From positions 1-26,570 of the forward strand of contig DCIP01000216.1 of the NCBI GenBank assembly GCA_002317115.1: a stretch of 26,570 bases of DNA. The letters are read 5' to 3'. The notes beneath the pieces were generated by a model that worked only from the letters and a program-made list of their open reading frames with translations, ran no database searches and was not told the origin of the DNA. This DNA comes from Candidatus Scybalocola fimicaballi (GTDB lineage Bacteria; Bacteroidota; Bacteroidia; Bacteroidales; Paludibacteraceae). The position numbers and the translations under genes were made by a program. Positions 1-5,374 of this stretch are shown here, in pieces; the stretch's first letter is position 1, and the number at the start of each line of letters is the position of its first letter.

Positions 1-19
1 AATATTTTAAGCAAAAGTA

Positions 20-49
20 TTGGATTTTAGAAAATAATATCTATCTTTG
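20..49 (+). promoter_or_regulatory. Bacteroidota-type promoter for the tRNA-Glu/rpsT unit
   Basis: TTG at 20-22 and TATCTTTG at 42-49 are separated by 19 bases, matching the Bacteroidota sigma-ABfr consensus (TTG, 19-21 bases, TAnnTTTG). Transcription should start near 53, leaving a leader of about 50 bases before the first tRNA. The bases after the -7 box (CAGTCG) are the same as those after the -7 box of the other tRNA promoter, at 26133. Confidence 0.75.
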
Positions 50-101
50 CAGTCGCAAAATGGAATAGACACGTAGTTTATTGATTTTGTGACATAAAGG
101 A

Positions 102-173
102 GGCCCATTCGTCTATCGGCTAGGACGCAAGATTTTCATTCTTGAAAGAGGAGTTCGACTCTCCTATGGGCTA
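102..173 (+). tRNA. tRNA-Glu (TTC), copy 1
   Basis: This 72-base sequence folds as a tRNA. The acceptor stem is GGCCCAT with ATGGGCT (one G-U pair at the end) and the discriminator is A173. The anticodon stem CAAGA/TCTTG encloses TTTTCAT, so the anticodon TTC is at 135-137. The T-loop is GTTCGACTC and no CCA is encoded. It is the first of a tandem pair in front of rpsT and is probably cotranscribed with the second copy. Confidence 0.95.
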
Positions 174-194
174 CAATTAGAGAATATCTAATTG
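174..194 (+). other. Hairpin between the two tRNA-Glu genes
   Basis: CAATTAGA (174-181) and TCTAATTG (187-194) form a perfect 8-bp stem around the 5-base loop GAATA. It fills almost the whole spacer between the tRNAs and is not followed by a T-run. It therefore looks like a processing structure for the dicistronic tRNA precursor rather than a terminator. That role is inference. Confidence 0.5.
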
Positions 195-197
195 CGG

Positions 198-269
198 GGT
201 CCATTCGTCTATCGGTTAGGACGTAAGATTTTCATTCTTGAAAGAGGAGTTCGACTCTCCTATGGACTA
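198..269 (+). tRNA. tRNA-Glu (TTC), copy 2
   Basis: This 72-base tRNA has the acceptor stem GGTCCAT/ATGGACT, discriminator A269 and anticodon TTC at 231-233, and no encoded CCA. It differs from copy 1 at four positions. Two of these, base 3 and its partner in the acceptor stem, form a compensated C-G to T-A change. The third is in the D-loop, and the fourth turns the first anticodon-stem pair into a T-G wobble. rpsT starts 27 bases downstream with no promoter in between, so the tRNAs and rpsT are probably one transcript. Confidence 0.95.
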
Positions 270-296
270 CTAATATAAATTCATTTATTAAAAAAA

Positions 297-548
297 ATGG
301 CAAATCACAAGTCTTCTATTAAGAGAATCAGACAGACAGAGAAGAAGAGATTGCACAACAGATACTACGCTAAGACTACAAGAAATGCAGTTCGTAAGCT
401 ACGTGCAACTTCAGACAAGAAAGAGGCAGCAGAGCTTTATCCAAAAGTTAGCTCTATGCTAGACAAGTTGGCTAAGATCCGCGTTATTCACAAGAATAAG
501 GCATCTAACCTAAAGTCAAAGTTGGCTGTTTACATTAACAAGCTCTAA
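297..548 (+). CDS. rpsT: 30S ribosomal protein S20
   Basis: This 83-residue, very basic protein begins [18 protein letters not shown] and ends in a Lys-rich helix, which is the S20 pattern at S20's usual length of about 85 residues. S20 is a primary binder of 16S rRNA in the small subunit. The ATG at 297 follows an A-rich stretch with no Shine-Dalgarno sequence, as is usual in Bacteroidota. No promoter is visible between the second tRNA-Glu and this gene, so expression probably comes from the tRNA promoter at 20-49. A good terminator follows at 589-616. Confidence 0.96.
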   Translation: MANHKSSIKRIRQTEKKRLHNRYYAKTTRNAVRKLRATSDKKEAAELYPKVSSMLDKLAKIRVIHKNKASNLKSKLAVYINKL

Positions 549-588
549 TCTTTCATTTCTCGAATCTATCGAAGAAAAAACACAATAT

Positions 589-618
589 AAGGTCTTGCTG
601 CAAAGCGAGACCTTTTGT
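589..618 (+). terminator. Intrinsic terminator after rpsT
   Basis: AAGGTCTTGC (589-598) pairs with GCGAGACCTT (605-614), a 10-bp stem with one G-U pair and the loop TGCAAA, followed by TTTTGTGTG. It closes the tRNA-Glu/rpsT unit. Confidence 0.85.
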
Positions 619-630
619 GTGTTTAAATGG

Positions 631-648
631 TTTCAAGTTTCAGGTTTT
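631..648. repeat. Single copy of the CAAGTTTCAGGTT dispersed repeat
   Basis: The 13-base core CAAGTTTCAGGTT at 634-646 recurs exactly at 10276-10288, where it forms a long hairpin with its inverted copy. Here it is a solitary half with no inverted partner. Exact reuse in two distant intergenic regions suggests a dispersed repeat family. Confidence 0.6.
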
Positions 649-710
649 GTTTTCTACAACATAATGTCTATCTCTTATTAATTTTTGTTTGAAAATAATT
701 GACGAAAAAT

Positions 711-739
711 TTGCTTTAATATATATATATATATACTTG
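711..739 (+). promoter_or_regulatory. Putative promoter of the HEPN cassette
   Basis: TTG at 711-713 and TATACTTG at 732-739 are 18 bases apart; the -7 box has one mismatch to TAnnTTTG. The spacer is mostly an (AT)n run at about 719-734, so slippage there would change the -33/-7 spacing. Transcription would start near 743, about 24 bases before the ATG at 767. A GGAGG at 741-745 is too far from the ATG to act as a ribosome binding site. Confidence 0.5.
719..734. repeat. (AT)n dinucleotide run inside a promoter spacer
   Basis: About eight consecutive AT units lie between the putative -33 and -7 elements of the HEPN cassette promoter. Confidence 0.8.
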
Positions 740-766
740 CGGAGGATTTAATAAAGAAAGGGATTT

Positions 767-1231
767 ATGGCAAAATCAAAAATATTGAGAGTAAGTTCTA
801 AAAAAGATCCTCAAGTTGGACCTCAAAGACATGATCTTTATGAGGCTGCATTTACCGCCTATAATGACGCCATGAAGCATCATTATTTTTTAGAGGCAGT
901 CGGTTTGATTGGCAGTTTGATAGAGGATAGGTTAGAGTCATTGCTTAATGAATTAGATCCAGATGGAGACAAATCCTTAAAACCATTAGGAACCTTGATT
1001 CAAAGATTAAATAAAATGAATATAGAGTCATTCAATAAAGTCTTGAGTGAAATTAATTCATGGAAGGATAAAAGAAATGACGCTATTCATCAATTGGCTA
1101 AATTATTAGATCCTGAATTTAATAAACATTATGCGTCTTTGGAAAAGACTGCTGAAGAAGGATTCAGAAATTTTAGAGATCTCGATAAGCAATACAAAGC
1201 TTATATGAGAGCAAAAAATAGAGAGGACTAA
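767..1231 (+). CDS. HEPN-motif protein, candidate RNase toxin
   Basis: This 154-residue, mostly helical protein has no signal peptide or membrane segment. Residues 22-60 form a helix pair (YEAAFTAYNDAM, then LIGSLIEDRLESLL). A second helical stretch ends in RNDAIH, with R103 and H108 fitting the R-x4-H motif of HEPN domains, where these residues form the RNA-cleaving site in many toxins and defence proteins. Not every HEPN protein is a nuclease, and this one has no recognised partner such as a MNT nucleotidyltransferase beside it. It leads a three-gene AT-rich cassette with its own promoter and terminator. The HEPN assignment rests on the motif and helical pattern only. An unrelated helical protein remains possible. 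Confidence 0.6.
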   Translation: MAKSKILRVSSKKDPQVGPQRHDLYEAAFTAYNDAMKHHYFLEAVGLIGSLIEDRLESLLNELDPDGDKSLKPLGTLIQRLNKMNIESFNKVLSEINSWKDKRNDAIHQLAKLLDPEFNKHYASLEKTAEEGFRNFRDLDKQYKAYMRAKNRED

Positions 1232-1260
1232 ATTACAATTATTAACTTAATTTTTTTACT

Positions 1261-1446
1261 ATGGGAGCACAACCTAAAACAAAAGCGGAATGCGACAAGA
1301 AGATCGCAGACTTGAATTTGGAGATCGCAAGACTAAAAAAAGGGATGCCAACATTAGATCCTGCCAAAACTGATTGCAAAAATAGAATTATCGATTGTCA
1401 GACAAAAATCAAGAATCTTAAGATTCTAAAATCAAGTTTGAAATAG
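1261..1446 (+). CDS. Small helical (coiled-coil-like) protein of unknown function
   Basis: This 61-residue protein has two Lys-rich amphipathic helices (ECDKKIADLNLEIARLKK and KNRIIDCQTKIKNLKILK) split by a Gly-Met-Pro turn at about residues 28-30. The Leu/Ile spacing suggests a helical hairpin. I do not recognise the family. It starts 29 bases after the HEPN gene and ends 5 bases before the GNAT-like gene, which argues for a real cotranscribed gene. Its size and position would suit an antitoxin, an adaptor or a small structural protein. None of these is shown by the sequence. Confidence 0.55.
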   Translation: MGAQPKTKAECDKKIADLNLEIARLKKGMPTLDPAKTDCKNRIIDCQTKIKNLKILKSSLK

Positions 1447-1451
1447 ACGCA

Positions 1452-1955
1452 ATGTTTGGGGACAGCGTTATATCAACAACAGATTTTGGAAATGCGGAGG
1501 TAGTTTCAAAATTTAAGTATGGTGATTGGCATCTTATTGTAGGAGATATAGATACAAATGAGGAATGGGTACAATTCTTAAAAGACAATCCTCATTTCAT
1601 TGAAAGCTATCTTTTGATCACAAAAGAAGACAATCAGCCCTTTGCATTTTTTTATCTGTTACACGAATATGACGACAAGAACATTGTCTCGTTTCATGGA
1701 GGAGGATGGAATAATTCTTTATATTATACATTACTCCATTTTAGAAGTGCATTTCTAATTGCTAGGTCTCTTACTGAGAAAGGAATCAAAGTTAGGACAT
1801 ATTGCAAATCCTATAACGAGAAAGCATATAGGTTTCTAAGGGAGGTTGGATATATCAAATATCGTCAGGTAAATGATACAATAGAGATGTATTTCTCTGA
1901 ACGTAAAATGAAGAGAAGCAAGTTGTATCAAAAGTTTTTTGGTACAGTGGTTTAA
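1452..1955 (+). CDS. GNAT-like acetyltransferase-fold protein
   Basis: This 167-residue soluble protein has features of the GNAT fold. Strands around residues 52-70 (YLLITKE, then FAFFYLL) are followed by a Gly-rich turn (HGGGW, 82-86), a long helix at 90-107, a strand IKVRTYC and the typical motif N122-x2-A125-x2-F128-x5-GY134. GNAT enzymes move acyl groups from acyl-CoA to amines. The canonical R/Q-x-x-G-x-G/A pyrophosphate loop is not clear, so acetyl-CoA binding is uncertain. It is the last gene of the HEPN cassette and is followed by a strong terminator. In such a setting it could modify or be the partner of the HEPN protein, but that is inference. The ATG at 1452 is the first in frame after the preceding stop. 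Confidence 0.6.
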   Translation: MFGDSVISTTDFGNAEVVSKFKYGDWHLIVGDIDTNEEWVQFLKDNPHFIESYLLITKEDNQPFAFFYLLHEYDDKNIVSFHGGGWNNSLYYTLLHFRSAFLIARSLTEKGIKVRTYCKSYNEKAYRFLREVGYIKYRQVNDTIEMYFSERKMKRSKLYQKFFGTVV

Positions 1956-1964
1956 AATCATTTG

Positions 1965-1992
1965 GAAGACGGAGTTTTATCCGTCTTCTTTT
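1965..1992 (+). terminator. Intrinsic terminator closing the HEPN/GNAT cassette
   Basis: GAAGACGGA (1965-1973) and TCCGTCTTC (1980-1988) form a perfect 9-bp stem around GTTTTA, followed directly by TTTT. Confidence 0.85.
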
Positions 1993-2050
1993 GTTTATAT
2001 CCCTATATTTGGGACAATTATCATTTTGGAACAACTGCTATATAACCTCC

Positions 2051-2084
2051 AATTATGAACTATGAATTCCGAATTATGAATTAA
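2051..2084. repeat. GAATT/TATGAA intergenic array
   Basis: The stretch is built from loosely repeated ten-base units (AATTATGAAC, TATGAATTCC, GAATTATGAA). Related arrays lie at 7834-7863, 7962-8028 and 11836-11875. This kind of low-complexity filler between genes looks like a dispersed repeat family. The copies are diverged in sequence. Confidence 0.5.
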
Positions 2085-2106
2085 AATCAATACCCATTTT
2101 TGAGTA

Positions 2107-2137
2107 TTGCCTACCTCCCCTCATTATCCTATTTTTG
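2107..2137 (+). promoter_or_regulatory. Promoter of the ridA-like/ccsA/feo unit (distal)
   Basis: TTG at 2107-2109 and TATTTTTG at 2130-2137 are 20 bases apart, a full match to the Bacteroidota consensus. Transcription would begin near 2141, giving a leader of about 70 bases. No other obvious promoter was seen between the genes of this block, so it may serve all four. Confidence 0.65.
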
Positions 2138-2169
2138 CAGAAAATTTACAATGTTGTATTTTCTGTGGC

Positions 2170-2207
2170 TTGTTTGCGTCAAATACGGCACAAATCAAGT
2201 AAATTTG
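2170..2207 (+). promoter_or_regulatory. Second, ATG-proximal promoter of the ridA-like gene
   Basis: TAAATTTG at 2200-2207 is a perfect -7 box. The possible -33 elements (TTG at 2174-2176 or 2170-2172) sit 23-27 bases upstream, which is wider than usual. Transcription would start at about 2211, so the mRNA would be essentially leaderless at the ATG at 2212. Confidence 0.4.
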
Positions 2208-2211
2208 CAGT

Positions 2212-3384
2212 ATGAAACACGAAAGAAGAATATTCAACGACAGCAATAAGACTGTTGCGGTTTTGTCAACGATAACGATGACGAAATCAAAAACTTCAGA
2301 TGCTGCTCATTCTATTATCCATTCTACATTTGTGCCGACGGTCGACAGATGTGGCGATATTTCACTGCTAATTTCTAATATACGTCGTGCTATTGAGGAG
2401 ATTGAGAAGGAGATGAATGTCTCTGCTTTCTTCGTGCGTGTCCACCTTAGCGACGTCGCTACTCAGGCTGATTGCGTGAAGAGGGCTTTCGCTGATAAGA
2501 ATCTGGCTCTTTCGATTGTCGGACAATCTCCGATGCCTCTCTGCAAGGTGCAGGCTATTGCGATGTTTGAAAGTGATATTGAGATCTCTTCCGTCGACGC
2601 GAATACTATCCTGGTCGACAATGGCATTGATAAGTGCTATTGGACTTATAATTACGTTGACGCTAACGTTAACGTTGACAGCTATAGCCAGACGCACCGT
2701 CAGCTTGAGCGTTATGAGAAGATGCTTGCCGACAACGGTATGAATATCGCTGATAATTGCGTCCGAACTTGGTTCTTTGTTCGTGATATCGATTGCAATT
2801 ATAATGGTGTGGTGGTAGGTCGACGCGAGAACTTCCTTCAAAACGGTTTGACTCCAGACACTCACTATATTGCCAGCACTGGTATCGAGGGCAAGTATGA
2901 GGATCATAAGGTGTTGAGTATTCTCGACGCTTACGCAGTGAAGAATATTCCTACTGATAAGATTCAGATTCTCTATGCCGCTGAGAATATGAACAAGACG
3001 ATTGAATATGGCGTCACTTTTGAGCGCGGCGTCTGTGTCCATCATTCTGGCTATAAGCAAATCTATATCAGCGGTACAGCGAGCATCGACACTAAAGGTG
3101 ATGTGCTTCATATTGGCGACATCAAAGGTCAGGTGAGACGAATGACTGAGAATGTCAACGCTTTGTTGGTGGAGGCTGGTTGCAAATGGGATGATATCGC
3201 CCAAGCAACGGTCTATTTGAGAGATATTGCTGATTACGAGGTCGCATATAATGAACTGAGCAAGATTATGCCCGACGGTCAGTTTATCATAGTCCAGGCT
3301 CCTGTCTGCCGACCAACGTGGCTGATTGAGATGGAGGCGATAGCTGTCGCTAACGAAAACGAAGACGAAAACGAAAAGTCGTGA
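2212..3384 (+). CDS. RidA/YjgF-superfamily protein with N-terminal extension
   Basis: The last 120 or so residues of this 390-residue protein have the RidA/YjgF fold pattern: YKQIYISGTASID, then VRRMTENVNALLVEAGCKWDDIAQATVYLRD and finally WLIEMEAIAVA. Family members with a long N-terminal part include chorismatase-like proteins (FkbO/Hyg5 type). Canonical RidA enzymes, which hydrolyse reactive enamine/imine intermediates, have a substrate-binding Arg in a PAR motif. The matching position here reads DGQF, so that activity is doubtful. The protein ends in a repetitive acidic tail (NENEDENEKS). It is cytosolic by appearance. Its stop overlaps the ccsA start (TGATG), so translation is probably coupled. 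A role linked to heme or iron is suggested only by the neighbours. Confidence 0.75.
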   Translation: MKHERRIFNDSNKTVAVLSTITMTKSKTSDAAHSIIHSTFVPTVDRCGDISLLISNIRRAIEEIEKEMNVSAFFVRVHLSDVATQADCVKRAFADKNLALSIVGQSPMPLCKVQAIAMFESDIEISSVDANTILVDNGIDKCYWTYNYVDANVNVDSYSQTHRQLERYEKMLADNGMNIADNCVRTWFFVRDIDCNYNGVVVGRRENFLQNGLTPDTHYIASTGIEGKYEDHKVLSILDAYAVKNIPTDKIQILYAAENMNKTIEYGVTFERGVCVHHSGYKQIYISGTASIDTKGDVLHIGDIKGQVRRMTENVNALLVEAGCKWDDIAQATVYLRDIADYEVAYNELSKIMPDGQFIIVQAPVCRPTWLIEMEAIAVANENEDENEKS

Positions 3385-5351
3385 TGGAGAATAAGATATT
3401 GAGATATTTGCCGTTTGTGGTGTTGGCAATCCTCACGATTGCTTTGGCATCCTTCTCCATTTTTGGCGACGTCGGCAATATCGCAATCTATTCTAATCCG
3501 TTGATGATTGTAGGTTGGGTGGTCTTGGTGATCTCAGCTGTTTGCCTCATCTTCACAAAGAGGAAGACGATGGGTATAGCAACGATTCTTATCCACGCCT
3601 CTTTTGTGGTGATTCTGGTTGGAGCATTGTTCAGCCATTTCTCAGAGAGCGGAGTGATGCATATCCGTGAAGGGCAGACGTTGGAATTTGCAGTCAAGGA
3701 TAATACCAGTGTGATGAGATTGCCATTCTCAATCACGCTGCAGAAATTTGAGATCGAATATTACCATGCAACCGATGCTCCTAAGGATTTTATATCAATC
3801 GTAGAGACGAACGGTCGTGCGTCTAACAATGGAATCCATCGTATTTCGATGAATAAGGTTCTGGATATTGATGGCTATCGTCTGTTCCAATCATCCTACG
3901 ATGAAGATTTGAAAGGTAGCGTCATCATTGTAGCCCATGATCCCGTCGGCATTACGATTACCTACATTGGGTATGTGATGCTGGCTATTTCGATGGTCCT
4001 TTTCCTTATAGGAAGACGCAATTATTACCATCAGATACTGAGAAATCCGTTGTGGAAAGGCTTTGCTGTGGTGGCGATGGTGATGATGCCAACATTAGCC
4101 GGATCGACGGAATATTATTCCGTCGCACAGAACAATTCTGTCGCACAGAACACTGATGATTTTTCCAGGATTCCTATCATTTATAATGGTAGAATTGCTC
4201 CGATGGAGACCTACGCTTTGGATTTCACCCGTAAACTGACGGGCAAAGATAGCTTTGGTGAGTATGATGCGACGCAGGTGTTGGCTGGCTGGTTGTATGC
4301 TCCAAAGGATTGGAGAAAGGCAAAAATGATCAAATCGGAATATGGAATGATCGATTTTGATTCTGCCATAGATTCGTTGAATAGGGGAGTGAGAGCCAAA
4401 CTGATGACGAGGGAGTTTGATGCTCTCGATGAGAAGATTGGTTTGATTCTGGATTTGCAGAGTGGATACGCGATCAAATATGCCCCTTCCGACGTTGATT
4501 ATCCAGAGTGGAAATTTGAGGTTGAGCATCTCTACAACCGTTATTGCAGCACTGCTCCATGGGCTTACGCTTCATTGACACTCGGACTGTTGTCGTTCGT
4601 CTGCCTGATGTGTGGCAAATTGAACAGATACCGACGTTGGTTTCTATTCGCGTCGGCAATAATAATCTTTGTCGGAGTTTCTACAATATTTGCAATGAGA
4701 GGAGTCGTTGCCGGTCGTTTCCCGATGAGCAACGGTTACGAAACGATGCTTTTCATCAGTTGGATTGCCTTCGCGTCGACGATAATCGCAGGATTGAAAC
4801 TTCCGTTGGCGATGCCAGCAGGCTTTTTCGTCGGTGGATTCGCTCTTTTGGTGAGCAAATTAGGGATGATGAATCCGGAGATCACTCCGTTGATGCCGGT
4901 CCTTGCGTCGCCTTGGATGAGCATCCACGTTACGCTGATGATGCTTTCATATACGGCTTATGCGATAATGGCTTTTAATAGCGTGGGGTATTTGGTGATT
5001 GAGGCTAAGGATTTTGCTCTCGACGACACTGTCGTCGAGCACAGAACACGCTTGGCCCTATTAAATCGCTTTTTGCTCTATCCTGCGACGTTTATGCTTG
5101 CCATCGGTATGTTTATCGGGGCAGTTTGGGCTAACGAATCGTGGGGAAGTTACTGGAGTTGGGATCCTAAGGAGACGTGGGCTTTGATCACTATGATCAT
5201 CTACGCTATGGCTTTCCACCGTGAGAGCATCTCCTGGATGAATAATGACAAGGCTTTCCAGATTTATATCCTGGTGAGTTTCGCATCAATTATAATGACA
5301 TATTTCGGCGTCAACTATCTGTTGGGAGGCATGCATAGTTACGCTGGCTAA
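3384..5351 (+). CDS. ccsA: Fused ResB/CcsA-type cytochrome c maturation protein
   Basis: This roughly 655-residue membrane protein has about 13 predicted helices. The first three (residues 9-80), a periplasmic domain and a fourth helix resemble ResB/CcsB. A second large periplasmic loop spans roughly residues 235-390. The C-terminal half is CcsA-like, with the heme-handling WWD signature WANESWGSYWSWDPKE at about 582-597 flanked by H515 and H612 as likely heme ligands. System II proteins export heme and attach it to CxxCH motifs of c-type cytochromes. I chose the ATG at 3384, which overlaps the upstream TGA by one base; an in-frame GTG at 3381 would add one residue. feoAB starts 24 bases downstream. 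A small tandem duplication (SVAQNN-SVAQNT) lies just after the fifth helix. Confidence 0.9.
   Translation: MENKILRYLPFVVLAILTIALASFSIFGDVGNIAIYSNPLMIVGWVVLVISAVCLIFTKRKTMGIATILIHASFVVILVGALFSHFSESGVMHIREGQTLEFAVKDNTSVMRLPFSITLQKFEIEYYHATDAPKDFISIVETNGRASNNGIHRISMNKVLDIDGYRLFQSSYDEDLKGSVIIVAHDPVGITITYIGYVMLAISMVLFLIGRRNYYHQILRNPLWKGFAVVAMVMMPTLAGSTEYYSVAQNNSVAQNTDDFSRIPIIYNGRIAPMETYALDFTRKLTGKDSFGEYDATQVLAGWLYAPKDWRKAKMIKSEYGMIDFDSAIDSLNRGVRAKLMTREFDALDEKIGLILDLQSGYAIKYAPSDVDYPEWKFEVEHLYNRYCSTAPWAYASLTLGLLSFVCLMCGKLNRYRRWFLFASAIIIFVGVSTIFAMRGVVAGRFPMSNGYETMLFISWIAFASTIIAGLKLPLAMPAGFFVGGFALLVSKLGMMNPEITPLMPVLASPWMSIHVTLMMLSYTAYAIMAFNSVGYLVIEAKDFALDDTVVEHRTRLALLNRFLLYPATFMLAIGMFIGAVWANESWGSYWSWDPKETWALITMIIYAMAFHRESISWMNNDKAFQIYILVSFASIIMTYFGVNYLLGGMHSYAG
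4119..4154 (+). repeat. 18-base tandem repeat inside ccsA
   Basis: Two adjacent 18-base units (4119-4136 and 4137-4154), sharing TCGCACAGAACA and differing at only two positions, encode SVAQNN and SVAQNT. They keep the frame and lie in the extracytoplasmic loop. Confidence 0.8.
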
Positions 5352-5374
5352 AATATAGGAATAGGTTAAAGATT

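Noticed and set aside
2368..3429. A 353-codon open frame on the minus strand, antisense to the RidA-like gene
   Set aside because: The plus-strand frame encodes a recognisable RidA domain and couples to ccsA. The antisense protein has no recognisable domain and is open mainly because GTCGAC-rich codons avoid stops on both strands.
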